Positions 45,510 to 55,514 of a stretch of DNA of 64,000 nucleotides are shown here, piece by piece; position 1 is the first letter of the stretch, and every line of letters starts with the position of its first letter. Both the position numbers and the translations under genes were made by a program. The notes beneath the pieces are model-generated. The model worked only from the letters and a program-made list of their open reading frames with translations. It had not been told where the DNA came from and ran no database searches. This DNA comes from JAXGXJ01 sp963829545 (GTDB lineage Bacteria; Actinomycetota; Thermoleophilia; RBG-16-64-13). Location: contig CAWHIX010000009.1 in assembly GCA_963829545.1 (NCBI GenBank), forward strand, positions 1-64,000, read 5' to 3'.

Positions 45510-47248
45510 GCGCCCAGACCAAGAAGTCGTCGGCGCGCAACGGCGCCGCCAAGAAGGACGACAAAGGCCAGGCCAAGAAGGCCAAGGGAAAGAAGGCCGG
45601 TGGTGAGAAGACCGGCGGTCTGATGGCGCGCGTACTCGCCTTCATCGAGCGCGTCGGCAACAAGGTGCCGCACCCCGCCATCATGTTCATAGCTCTGTGC
45701 GTGGGGATCATCATCCTCTCCCAGATCCTCGCCTGGGTGGGCGTCAGCGCCACCTATGAGGTGGTGGCGCCGCCGCCGGTGTCGGTGGAAGAGAACTTCG
45801 TGGGCGGGTCGACCGCGCCTATCGAGGTTCTACCGCCCGAGCAGACGGACGCCGAGGCCTACGAGGTGGTCACCGAGACGGTGGAGATACAGAGCCTTCT
45901 GGACGGCGACGGCGTCCGCTTCCTCTTCACCTCGTTCATCGGTAACTTCATGGGCTTCACGGCCATGGGCATCATCCTCATCGTGATGATCGGGGTAGGG
46001 CTGAGCGAGGCCTCGGGACTGATCGGGGCGCTCATCCGCAAGCTGGTGGCCGTCTCCTCGCCGCGTTCACTCACCTACATCATCGTGTTCATCGGCATCA
46101 TCTCCAGCATCGCCTCCGACGCGGGCTATCTGGTGCTCATCCCGCTGGGGGCGGCGGCCTTCATGAGCGTGGGCCGCCACCCGCTGGCCGGCATGGCGGC
46201 GGCCTTTGCCGGCGTGGCTGGAGGATTCGGCGTGAACTTCCTCATCACGCCCACCGATGCCGTCATCACCGAGATCGCCAACGAGTCGATCGCGCTGGTC
46301 GACCCGGCCCGCTCGATCGATATCACGGCCAACCTGTGGTTCGGCATAGGGTCGACGATCTTGCTGACCGTCCTCTTGGGGCTCGTCTCCACGCGCATCA
46401 TCGAGCCCCGGTTGGGCACCTACGATCACTCCCTGGCACCCGCCGGCGGCACGGCCGAGGCGGCCGACGAAGCGGCCCAGACTCTGTCGCCGGCGGCCGA
46501 GGCCAAGGGCCTGCGCTGGGCCGGCGTGGGCATCCTCATCACCGTCGTGGTGATCGCGCTGCTCACCGTCATCCCCGGCGCGCCGCTGCGCGACCCGGAG
46601 ACGGGCAGCATCATCGGTACCTCTCCCTTCATGGACAGCCTTATCGTCCTCATCTCGATCGTGTTCCTGGTGGCCGGCGCCTTCTACGGCAAAGCGACCG
46701 GGACCATCAAGAACGCCACCGATGGCATCAAGATGATCACGAAGAGCTGGGCAGGGCTGGCCGGACTGCTCTTCCTGTTCCTGCTCATAGCCCAGTTCAT
46801 CGCCTACTTCAACTACTCCAACATCCCCCAGGTGATAGCCGTCAGCCTGGGTGAGACCCTCGAGGGACTCAGCATCAGCAACGTGGGGCTGCTCATCCTG
46901 GCCATGCTCATCACCCTGGTGGTAGGCATCATCATGCCGCAGGCCATAGCCAAGTGGGCGCTTCTCGCCCCCATCTTCATCCCGCTGTTCCTGCGCCTGG
47001 GAATCGAGCCGCAATCGGTGCTGGCCGCCTACCGGGTGGCCGACTCGCCCATGAACATCTTCACGCCCATCATGGCCTACTTCCCGCTGATCGTGGTGTT
47101 CGCGAGCCGGTACGACAAGAACTCGGGGATCGGGACCGTGATCGCCCTCATGCTGCCCTACTTCCTCATCATGACCATAGTGTGGATCATCTTCTTCGTG
47201 ATCTGGTACGTGCTCGGCATCCCCATGGGACCGGGGGCGCCGGCCTGA
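45506..47248 (+). CDS. AbgT family transporter
   Basis: Membrane carrier of the AbgT family, which takes up p-aminobenzoyl-glutamate or exports sulfonamides. A 33-residue Lys-rich N-terminal tail precedes helix 1 (HPAIMFIALCVGIIILSQIL). A region of about 55 residues outside follows, then eight or more helices; ITPTDAVI and the conserved YFNYSNIPQVIAV of the family are present. The start is a GTG at 45506 that overlaps the M20 stop. Length 580 is normal for AbgT. A strong T-tailed terminator lies 27 bp downstream. Confidence 0.92.
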   Translation: MSAQTKKSSARNGAAKKDDKGQAKKAKGKKAGGEKTGGLMARVLAFIERVGNKVPHPAIMFIALCVGIIILSQILAWVGVSATYEVVAPPPVSVEENFVGGSTAPIEVLPPEQTDAEAYEVVTETVEIQSLLDGDGVRFLFTSFIGNFMGFTAMGIILIVMIGVGLSEASGLIGALIRKLVAVSSPRSLTYIIVFIGIISSIASDAGYLVLIPLGAAAFMSVGRHPLAGMAAAFAGVAGGFGVNFLITPTDAVITEIANESIALVDPARSIDITANLWFGIGSTILLTVLLGLVSTRIIEPRLGTYDHSLAPAGGTAEAADEAAQTLSPAAEAKGLRWAGVGILITVVVIALLTVIPGAPLRDPETGSIIGTSPFMDSLIVLISIVFLVAGAFYGKATGTIKNATDGIKMITKSWAGLAGLLFLFLLIAQFIAYFNYSNIPQVIAVSLGETLEGLSISNVGLLILAMLITLVVGIIMPQAIAKWALLAPIFIPLFLRLGIEPQSVLAAYRVADSPMNIFTPIMAYFPLIVVFASRYDKNSGIGTVIALMLPYFLIMTIVWIIFFVIWYVLGIPMGPGAPA

Positions 47249-47274
47249 GAGAACGCGGCTGAACCTGTGACGCC

Positions 47275-47310
47275 GAAGCCGGCCTCTCGCTCACGCGAGA
47301 GGCCGGCTTC
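47275..47310 (+). terminator. Rho-independent terminator after abgT
   Basis: Sixteen-base perfect stem (GAAGCCGGCCTCTCGC and complement), four-base loop TCAC, followed by GTGTTTT. Confidence 0.88.
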
Positions 47311-47353
47311 GTGTTTTGAGACCGATACCGCCCACAAGGCCCGCCGGTGATTC

Positions 47354-48508
47354 TTAGACGGCTCCGTCCTTCTGCTGCGGCCGGCTCTTCCTTCCCGGCT
47401 TCCTTTGACCGCGGCAGAGGGCTGATGACGGCCGACAAGGGCCGCGTACTGTCGTAGTAATCAAGGAACAGCAGCTTGACCATGAGCATCAACGGCACCG
47501 ACATCAGCGCGCCGATGGGTCCCAGGATCCACGCCCATAGGACCAGGGAGAGGAACACGGCCAGGGTGGACAGGCCCGTCCTCTGCCCCATGAAGCGCGG
47601 GGCGATGGCGTTGTTCACGAAGCCGTTGATCACGATCACGATGGCTACGACGATCGCGGCCCGCGTGAAGCCGAACTCCAGCAGAGTGACGAAGAACGGC
47701 GGGATCACCGCCAGAACGAACCCGATGTTCGGGATGAAGCTCAGAAGAAAGAAGAGCAGAGCCCAGAGCAAGGCGAAATCGACCCCAAAGGCGAAATACA
47801 CGATGGCGGCGAAGATCGCGGTGAGAGCGTTGAGCCAGGTGAGAGTGAACAGGAAGGTCCGCGTCACGCCCGCGAAGTTCTCGAAGGCCCCGCTGAGCGC
47901 AGGACCAAGCTGGAGCCGGTAGTGGATCTTCCGCGGGAACGAATACACCTCGGCGATCATAAAGGCCACGATCAGGATGAGCAGGAAGGCGTTGGTGAGC
48001 AGTCCTATCAGCATCCGAACCGAAGAAGTCACCCACCCCATGATCTTGTCGGGCCGGAGAACGTTGCTCGTGAGCCCGCTGATGTCGATGTCGCGCTCCC
48101 CGAACCACGCCTGCACGTTGGAAGTGATCTCGTTCAGGTTCTGTTGATACACCGGGACCTTGTAGTTGATCTGTCCGAGGGAGGTGGCGATGATGCCCAC
48201 GAAGAGGGCGGCGACCACCAAGAAGCCCACCAGCACGATGATAATGGCCGCCCAGGGGGGCATCCCCTTGCGCTTCAGCCAGTGCAGCACCGGGCTGAGG
48301 CCCATGACGATGAACATGGCCAGCAGGATGGGAGCGAGGATGGACCGGGCATACCTCATGCCATAGAGGACGATGGTCGCGCAGGCCAGAGCCAGCAGCA
48401 GGCCGGTGGGGCGACCCATATGCCCTGGTACACGGTCCTGATGGCCCCCGGTTCGTCGCCGGTGGCTGCCGGTGGGCCGAGAGCAGTCTCGTCGCTGTGC
48501 TCGTTCAT
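47354..48508 (-). CDS. AI-2E family transporter
   Basis: Eight-helix exporter of the AI-2E/YdiK/TqsA family, probably moving small signals, ions or protons. The core (residues from RYARSILAPILLAMFIVMGLSPVL through LLSFIPNIGFVLAVIPP and NGFVNNAIAPRFMGQRTGLS to LGPIGALMSVPLMLMVKLL) is typical. The uninterrupted frame runs 47187-48419. A better start, ATG 48508 with GGAGGAA upstream and an acidic tail (MNEHSDETALGPPAATGDE), joins it across a frame change near 48420. At the other end a one-base shift near 47360 gives DGAV and TAA at 47354, before the terminator. About 384 residues. Confidence 0.85.
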
Positions 48509-48785
48509 GGATATTCCTCCGTCGGTGCTGGGGTCGCGATGAGAGCCGGTTCAGATGGACGAACGGCGCCGAAGGCGCCGATCTTCACCCTGCAATACCA
48601 CGCGGCGTCGCCCATTTCCTGCAATGCGGCGGAGGCCCGGCGCCGCGCGTGGGCTGCGCCGCGCCTCACACACGGGGGCATGCACGCGCTATGCTGGGTG
48701 GCGGAGCCGCAGTGGTCACTTCCGCCGTGGAAGCCGAGAAGACAAGTCCGAGCGTTCGTATCCGATGACGTCTAAGGAGGCCGCA
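48509..48785. other. Intergenic region between divergent AI-2E and sulfatase genes
   Basis: Holds a 7-base hairpin (CGGCGCC, loop GAA) at 48564-48580. I see no gene or clear promoter pair. Confidence 0.5.
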
Positions 48786-50273
48786 ATGGCCGAAGCACGG
48801 AAGCCGAACATCCTCATCCTGTGGGGGGACGACATCGGCTGGTGGAACATCAGCTACAACAACCGCGGCCAGATGGGCTACCGGACCCCCAACATCGACC
48901 GGGTGGCCGAGGAAGGCCTGGCCTTCACCGACTACTACGGCCAGCAGAGCTGCACCGCGGGCCGGGCGGCCTTCATCACCGGGCAGAACCCCATCCGCAC
49001 CGGCCTGACCAAGGTGGGCATGCCCGGCGCCGACCATGGGCCTGCGCCCCGAGGACCCCACCATCGCCGAACTCCTCAAGCCGCTGGGCTACGTCACCGG
49101 CCAGTTCGGCAAGAACCACCTGGGCGACAAGGACGAGTTCCTGCCCACCAACCACGGCTTCGACGAGTTCTTCGGCAACCTCTACCACCTCAACGCCGAG
49201 GAGGAGCCCGAGGACCTCGACTATCCCAAGGATCCGGCCTTCCGCGAGCGCTTCGGCCCGCGCGGCGTCATCCACAGCTACGCCGACGGCCGCATCGAGG
49301 ACACCGGGCCGCTCACCAAGAAGCGCATGGAGACCATCGACGAGGAGGTCACCGAGCGCGCCCTCCGGTTCATGGAAGAGACCAGCAGCCGGGCAAGCCG
49401 TTCTTCCTGTGGTGGAACGCCACCGCCATGCACTTCCGCACCCACCCGGCCGAGAAGCACCTGGGCAAGAGCGGGCAGGGCTTCTACAACGACGTGATGG
49501 TGGCGCACGACGAGTTGGTCGGCAAGATGCTCGACAAGCTGGACGAGCTGGGCATCGCCGACAACACCATCGTCATGTACTCCACCGACAACGGTCCCCA
49601 CTTCAACACCTGGCCCGATGGCGCCATCACACCCTTCCGCAGCGAGAAGAACACCAACTGGGAAGGAGCCTGGCGCGTGCCGGCCTTCGTGCGCTGGCCC
49701 GGGAAGTTCGCTGCGGGCAAGACCCTCAACGGGATCGTCTCTCACCAGGACTGGCTGCCCACGCTGCTGGCCGCCGCGGGAGAGCCTGAGATCAGAGAGA
49801 AGGTCCTCGAGCGGGCACGCAGGCGGGCGACAAGACCTTCCGGGTGCACATCGACGGGCTGAACATGCTCCCCTACCTGACCGGCGAAGGAGCAAGAGAG
49901 CCCCCGGCGAGTCGTTCTTCTACGTCAACGACGACGGCCAAGCTCGTGGCCGTGCGGCACAACGACTGGAAGCTGGTCTTCATGGAGCAGCGGGCCAAGC
50001 AGCTCGCCTGCTGGGCCGAGCCCTTCGTGCCGCTGACGGATACCCAAGATGTTCCACCTGCGCCGCGATCCCTTCGAGCGCGCCGACGAGAACTCCAACA
50101 CCTACTACGACTGGATGATCGACCACGCCTATCTGCTCTACGGGGCCCAGGCGCTGGTGGCCCAGCAGATCCAGTCCTTCAAGGAGTTCCCGCCGCGGCA
50201 GAAGCCGGCGTCGTTCAACCTCGACCGGGTGCTGGAGACGCTGCAGGACGCCTCCGGAGGGGCCATGCACTAG
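48786..50273 (+). pseudogene. Arylsulfatase, Cys-type, frame-broken
   Basis: Formylglycine sulfatase, about 495 residues when frames are joined. From ATG 48786 (AAGGAGG upstream) the metal-binding ILWGDDIGWW is followed by QQSCTAGRAAF. Cys56 in the C-x-A-x-R motif is the residue to be oxidised to formylglycine. The chain then crosses frames near 49035, 49395, 49820, 49890, 49945 and 50045, with GYVTGQFGKNHLGDKDEF, STDNGPHFNTWPDG and VRHNDWKLVF in order, to the stop at 50273. All sulfatase hallmarks survive, so recent indels or sequence errors are likelier than decay. No signal peptide, so cytosolic. The maturase at 42713 would activate it. Confidence 0.85.
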
Positions 50274-50328
50274 AGCGGGGGCGCGGCCCGCGGCCCACGC
50301 CGGCCGCAACCTACGACGACCCGGCCGC

Positions 50329-50365
50329 GGCTAGGACCGGTCGACTCTGGCTAGGACCGGTCGAC
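50329..50365. repeat. Tandem 20-bp repeat at the 3' end of the SulP gene
   Basis: GGCTAGGACCGGTCGAC occurs at 50329-50345 and again at 50349-50365, 20 bp apart. The SulP stop codon (CTA on the plus strand, 50331) is in the first copy; the second copy is coding. Confidence 0.85.
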
Positions 50366-52135
50366 CTCGGGGGCCTCTGGCCCGGTCTTGCGCTGCGATA
50401 TCCACTCCTCGGCCGCCGCATGAGGCGTCGTAGAGTGACTCTCCCACCTTTGCGGTCTTGTGAAGGATGTTCCGGCGCGAGACTGAGTCGACCATCCCGG
50501 CGCGGGCTAGTTGCTCCCTGACCGATGGGTCCACCTCGGCGAGCATGAGCCGGCTGTCGTGTTCTTTAAGGTCGGCAGCGTACCGCTCCACCATCTTCAT
50601 GAACGTGCTGCCAAGTTCGTTTCGCCCACGCAGGTTGAAGATGATCACGGCGTGGTTGGTCTTATCATCGACCGCAGGCAACTTGTCTTCGAGCACGGGG
50701 GCGGCGGCGTAGAAGAGGCTTCCGTAGGGCACGAGCACAGTGATGCTGTCGGGAAGAACGGTCGCGGGTGGGTCCTGCTCCATCGGAAGACTGCCTTCCT
50801 TGAGCTTCCATTCCATCACGGCAACCCGGTTGGACTGGCGCACTGTGTAGAGCAGGATGGAAAGGACCACTCCGGCCAGGACGGCATACTGCAGTGGAAT
50901 AGTCAGGACAAGGGCAAAGGTGATGACCATGACGACGCGCTGCACGTTGCCAGTGCGCCAGGCCATCAGCACGTCTGTCGGCTTGATCGTCCGGAAGCCG
51001 ATCACGATCAAAAGCCCGGCCAGGGCAGGCATGGCGAGCCTTCCGACCGCCCCGGTAAACAACAGGGTAATTACTGCAATGATCACCCCGGCGAAGATAT
51101 TCGCCAAGCGGCTCCTGGCCCCGGCGTTGACGATGAGCGCGGTCGCCGAGACGGAGCCGCCGACCGGTATGCCCCGGAAAAACCCGGCCGCCACGTTGGC
51201 CGCACCCTGAGCGATGAAGTCCCGCGAAGGATTGGGATAGCGCCCGTCGGGGTTCACGTACGACTGGCTGATCCCTGCTCCTTGGATGAGGCCTATGATC
51301 GCCAAGGAGAGTGCGGGGGCCAGAAGTGAGACCGCCATCGTGAAGTCGGGTAGCGCCGGTCTGGGAAGGCCACGAGTGATTTCGGCGATCTCCGAGACCT
51401 GGGGCACCGTCTGCCAGTTGAAGAGGAAGGGAAGCAGCGAAGCGGCGATGAGTGCCACCACCATCCCCAACGACGAAGCCGGGTCTTCTCCAACACCACG
51501 ATCAGGATCACCGTGCTCAACCCCACCGCCAGCGTCGGCAGATCCACCTGTGTCAGGTTGAACAGCAGGTCGAACGCCCTCAGCACGCGATTGCTGAATT
51601 CACTGCTGTATCCCGTGAAATCAGCGAGTTGTCCCAGGATGATCAGTAGGGCCACTCCGTTCATGAACCCCACCATCACCGAATTCGAAACGAAGCGCAT
51701 GAGGCGCCCAAGGTGGAGGAAGCCGGCAATCAGCATGAAGATCCCGGTAAGAATGGTGAGCATGAATAGGGCGCCCGCCGTGAGGGCCTTACCGGTAACG
51801 GTGGGGACGCCCGCTACCACCAGCGACATCGCACTGGTGGTCTGCACGCTCAAGAAGACCGAACTGGCGAAGACAGCGCCGACGGGTGTCGCCAGCATCA
51901 CGGCATAGAGAGCAAAGAGCGGATTGATGCCCGCGAGCACACCGGAGGCGAGCGCGTCGGGCACGCTCACCATACCGAGGACGAGGCCGGAGGTCAGGTC
52001 CGGGCCTACCGTCCCGCGGCTTGATTTCGGACGCTTCAGTCGGCCGATCGATCTAATGCGAAGTCCCTCCCTACCATGGCTCGCCGGCAGCGAGATGCGG
52101 GCGAAAAGCGATACCCCGAGCGTCGGCGTACTCAC
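50331..52135 (-). CDS. SulP family sulfate/anion permease with STAS domain
   Basis: Sulfate permease-like carrier. The N-terminal half is in one frame (GPDLTSGLVLGMVSVPDALASGVLAG, then FMNGVALLIILGQLADFTGY) and the C-terminal half (from GMVVALIAASLLPFLFNW through GSVSATALIVNAGARSRLA) in another; they meet near 51475. A STAS domain follows helix 14 (VLPDSITVLVPYGSLFYAAAPVLEDKL, HAVIIFNLRGRNELGSTFMKMVERYAADL), normally a regulatory module. GTG 52135 is a guess: no ATG precedes the core and no strong ribosome site is visible. It is convergent with the sulfatase, so it may handle the sulfate released. Confidence 0.85.
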
Positions 52136-52759
52136 TCTACCCCAGGGGCAGCAGGAGCGCCAGAACGGCCATGTCTCGAACCGTGGCCGGGCCGGCGGGG
52201 GCCGCGCTGGCCGCCAGGTGGTTGGTCGGCAAGCCACGCCTGAGGTCGATCTTCGCGCGCTTCGTGGCCCCCGCGGCCCTTGGCTATCTTTGGGCGGTCG
52301 AGTACGAGATGATGCTATGCAAGGGCAGTCAACGTGCTGTTCAGTGTGTGCTCGGTGGCCGCGGCTCCATTTTGAATCGAATTCTAAGGCGGTGAGGTGC
52401 ATCCGGCCGCAGGTTGTGGCGCAGGACGCGCGGGCCGTCACTCGCCTGCGCGTGATCGTCTTCCGCTGACGGTCACTCTCGGTCCGGGGATAGCTGGCGG
52501 TGGATGCCCTTCTTCTTTGGTGTGGGCATCGCCGAGCAGACGTGAGGCCCGCCCCGTCGTGGAGGCAATGACTAAGATCGTCATCGGTGTGGGAGTCGGC
52601 GACACGACGCTGCTGATAGTCAGGGAATTGCAGCCTACCACCGAGGTATCGGCACGAAACGGGTTCGTGTCGCCCACGTCCTCCCAGCGAGACTGAGGAA
52701 TCCGCCCGGACCTCATGCTCGTCGCCGGCTTCCTGAACGGAGTATGCGCTATTCCCCAT
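52136..52759. other. Long intergenic region without a convincing gene
   Basis: About 620 bp. Short frames exist (for example 52171-52395 and 52568-52696, both plus strand), but none has a ribosome site, recognisable domain or the codon pattern of its neighbours. Confidence 0.5.
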
Positions 52760-53506
52760 TTATTCCGTGGAAGCGGGGGCATTGATCAGGATGTAGATGC
52801 TGAGAAAGGCGACCCACGCTGGAAAGACGAACGTCACGGTTTCGAAGAAACCGAAGTTGAAGACCAACACAAACCCAACCACATAGCCCACGACTGCCAC
52901 CCAGCGCGAGAATATCCCCGTGCGTAGCGCGATGGTGTTGCACACGAACACGAACGCGCCGGCCATCTTGGCCGCGTAGACATAGATCAGCGTGAAGGAA
53001 AGCGAGCGCATGGCCCGGATCATATCAGCGCCCGGATAGTCGAGATCGCCGAAGAAACGGTACCCTGCGACCAGACTACCGCCAGCAGCTACTCCCGCAA
53101 AGAGGAGCGCGACGAAGAGCAACCCGGTGCCGAGGAAAGCGGTGCCGAAGAACTGGTCCTCGTGCCGGCCGATCCGATGCCGGATGACGGCGACGAACCA
53201 CAAGAAGGCGAGACCGGCGAACGGCACCAGGTATAGACCCACCAAGGTCACATTCGAGACCTGCACCTCCCTGAACCAGGCGAGCAACTCGCCGTCGCCG
53301 AGATTCACCGGCGGCGTCTTGATGATCACCTCGGAAAGCACCAGGAGGACTGTGAAGATGATGCCGGCCACCCCGGCGGCGCGCGGCGCGCGTAGTGGTG
53401 GCGCTGTTGTCGGGAGAAGCCCCATGTCCGCGTGAAGGTCATGGGTTTCCCGCGATTGCGGAAGCTGCAACTCCGGCGTGCGTTGCTCTTGATCGTTCGT
53501 CATCAC
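52760..53506 (-). CDS. Six-helix hypothetical membrane protein
   Basis: A 248-residue protein of unknown function. A soluble 45-residue N-terminus precedes six helices: VAGIIFTVLLVLSEVII, VTLVGLYLVPFAGLAFLWFV, FLGTGLLFVALLFAGVAAG, LSFTLIYVYAAKMAGAFVFV, WVAVVGYVVGFVLVFNF and VFPAWVAFLSIYILI. A conserved-looking FGDLDYPGADMIRAMRSL loop lies before helix 4. The ATG at 53506 overlaps the in-frame extension of the DUF4239 gene but not its true end at 53618. It is probably cotranscribed with it. Confidence 0.68.
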   Translation of the reverse strand: MMTNDQEQRTPELQLPQSRETHDLHADMGLLPTTAPPLRAPRAAGVAGIIFTVLLVLSEVIIKTPPVNLGDGELLAWFREVQVSNVTLVGLYLVPFAGLAFLWFVAVIRHRIGRHEDQFFGTAFLGTGLLFVALLFAGVAAGGSLVAGYRFFGDLDYPGADMIRAMRSLSFTLIYVYAAKMAGAFVFVCNTIALRTGIFSRWVAVVGYVVGFVLVFNFGFFETVTFVFPAWVAFLSIYILINAPASTE

Positions 53507-53617
53507 TACTTATCGAATACAACGCGCGTTGGCGTATACCTCTACGTGGGGCGATGGTAGCGACTAGCGAGAGGCGCGAAGGGCCCGAGCCGGAATGCCG
53601 GAGAGTTCGTAGAGCTC

Positions 53618-54401
53618 TTACGGCAGCGTGGGAAGCTGACTCTGCAGGTCGATGCAGAGCCTGCCGCGGGACCTTCAGGAGACCTTCCTGGGAGCGATCG
53701 AGGTCGACGACAAGGAAGAGAACGGCCGCGAGCACCAGCACCAGCACGACCGGAGCGACGAGACTTCGGTTCTCCGTGTAGCCCATGTGCATGCCTACCA
53801 GGAACAGGGCGAGCAGGGAGACGACCAGCATGACCAGAAGGATCAACGGGGGTACGCGCACGTACAATCCCACGTTCACCCTCTCGGTGTGCAGGTCGAT
53901 CACCTCGTTCAGCGAGGAGACATAGAGTCCAAAGATAGCCGCCGTGTTGCCGTCCCTCACAAGGTCTTCAGCCAGCGTCCAAAGCTCCCTGTGGATCTCC
54001 TCCGAACGGGCCTTGGCCGCGGCCAGTTTTCCGGGCTCGAAGGCAGCCACCCGCTGGTTCGTGTAGTCGATCAGCAGCTTGCGTGATTCCGTTCGGTAGG
54101 GCTCGTCGAGATATCCGGCCCGAAGATACGTGGTGCTGATGGCATTGGCTTCCGAAACGACCAGCACTCTTCGCTCCTGCCAAACGTTCACACCGAAGCC
54201 GACTACGAAGGCCAGAAGGAAGGCCAGCAGGCCCAATGTCGCCCCGGAGATGGCGCCTACTCCTCTATCGGATTTGGCGGAGCCTCTTGCTCCTCTGCCT
54301 TTGGCGAAGTAGTAGCCCCCGGCCAGAGCCGCGAGAAGGACGATCACAGTCAAGGGATAGATGGCCCATCCGGGCAGCCCGTCGAGGGGCTGGTTCACCA
54401 T
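53618..54401 (-). CDS. DUF4239 (bestrophin-like) membrane protein
   Basis: A protein of about 260 residues with helix 1 (AIYPLTVIVLLAALAGGYYFA), helix 2 (GATLGLLAFLLAFVVGFGV), a long helical soluble segment with SEANAISTTYLRAGYL and LLIDYTNQR, and two closing helices (LILLVMLVVSLLALFLVGM, LVAPVVLVLVLAAVLFLVV). The SEANAIxTxYLRA motif is diagnostic of DUF4239. The open frame runs on to 53439, overlapping the next gene. A one-base shift near 53655 instead gives the family ending DLDRxQEG...QALIDLQSQLPTLP and TAA at 53618. I use that end. Possible anion channel; unproven. Confidence 0.8.
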
Positions 54402-54425
54402 GTCGGCTGCTGGTCCAGCTGGGTC

Positions 54426-54680
54426 CTAGCCCGCTTCGAGGGCCTCGACCGAGAGCACGGTCACGTTCAGACAGAATAGCGCGTCGAGCAGGCCGGCGAG
54501 GGCCGCTTGGTCCTGTACGCGCACCCGGGCCACCGAGACCGGCTGGTCGTCGATGTTCACGACCTCCAGGGTGATCTCGTCGCAGAGCTCGCACCAAGTC
54601 GGGTCCAGAGAGCCGCGTACGCGGATCTCGTAGAGAGCCGGGGTGTCCACGGGGATATCGGGCAAGGGTCTTGCGGTCAT
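54426..54680 (-). CDS. Conserved small hypothetical protein (84 aa)
   Basis: A compact 84-residue cytosolic protein. It has YEIRVRGSLDPTWCELCDEITLEVV followed by a hydrophobic VSVARVRVQDQAALAGLLDALFCLNVTVLSVE. The pattern YEIRVxGxLDPxW....DQAALxGLLxxLxxLxxxLLSV occurs in many actinobacterial and chloroflexal short proteins of unknown role. ATG 54680. It precedes the DUF4239 gene by 25 bp on the same strand, so an operon is likely. Confidence 0.68.
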   Translation of the reverse strand: MTARPLPDIPVDTPALYEIRVRGSLDPTWCELCDEITLEVVNIDDQPVSVARVRVQDQAALAGLLDALFCLNVTVLSVEALEAG

Positions 54681-54999
54681 GCGCTCGCTCCCATCGTCAT
54701 CCCATCAGTTGAGTCAACAGTAACTCGGAGCGCGATAAGCCGACAGCACCACAATGGTGCAAGTATGGATAACGTGGTCGACCCATGGGAGGCTATGCGC
54801 CAGCCAGGCCACGGGACGAGTGTGACGTTTGACCCGTTGTGCCAGAAGGGTAGTCTTGCCCAAGTGGTCGTGCATATCCGACAGGTGGACCAAGATTGGC
54901 CCGTTCTGGTGCTTTCCGAGCCCCCAGGCCTCTTCTAGATTGTGATTTGGGGAGAGTCCGTGCCCCCGCCCCATGTCCTGCAGCGAAGAAGGAGGACGA
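54681..54999. other. Intergenic region between divergent transcripts
   Basis: About 320 bp. Contains an 11-base perfect palindrome GTTGAGTCAAC at 54708-54718, close to the minus-strand start. A 57-codon plus-strand frame (54765-54938) lacks a ribosome site. No other signal. Confidence 0.5.
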
Positions 55000-55514
55000 G
55001 TGAGACTGTTTCCAAAGCTGGTGCTGTTCGCGGGGCTGGTCGGTGTGCCGCCGCGGTGATGGTCCTACCCGGCTGCGGAGAGGAGGCGGCGCCGTTGGAG
55101 GGCACGAAGTGGATCATGACCAGCTACTACGCCGTCGATGGGAGCATGCACGATGCCCTGCCCGAGCCTCCCGTGGACGCGACCTTCGCCGACGGCAAGG
55201 TAAGCGGGAACGGGGGGATCAATCAGTACAACGGCACCTACGAAATCGACGGCGCGAACCTGAGTATCTCCCCCCTCGCCAGTACGATGATGGCCGGTGA
55301 TCCGGCGGTCATGGAGCAGGAAACGGCCTATCTCATGGCCCTGCAGGCGGCAGCCTCATTCGAGATCGACGGAGGCAAGCTGACGATCAACGACGGCTCG
55401 GGAGAGGCAGTGCTCGAGTTCCGGTCGGCGGACGGGTCCCGAAAGCGCGGCACGGAGGAAACATGGACGAACAAGACGATCTGGACCGTATCGACGAGAG
55501 TGAAGACGGCATGA
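55000..55514 (+). CDS. META-domain lipoprotein (HslJ-like)
   Basis: Secreted META-domain protein. GTG 55000 behind AAGGAGGA starts a signal peptide (VRLFPKLVLFAGLVG); a frame change near 55050 leads into AAVMVLPGCGEEAAPLEGTKW, giving a lipobox-like Cys. The META domain then shows LEGTKWIMTSYY, VDATFADGKVSGNGGINQYNGTYEIDG, LSISPLASTMMAGDP and EQETAYLMALQAAASFEIDGGKLTI, the full family sequence. META proteins are linked to heat-shock, motility and antibiotic tolerance in a few bacteria. It overlaps the PASTA gene start by about 50 bases. Confidence 0.83.

Noticed and set aside
52171..52696. Short plus-strand frames in the SulP upstream gap
   Set aside because: No ribosome site, no similarity to anything I recognise, and mixed composition.
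54765..54938. 57-codon plus-strand frame (MDNVVDPWEAM...)
   Set aside because: No ribosome site and no recognisable domain; could be chance in a 320-bp gap.
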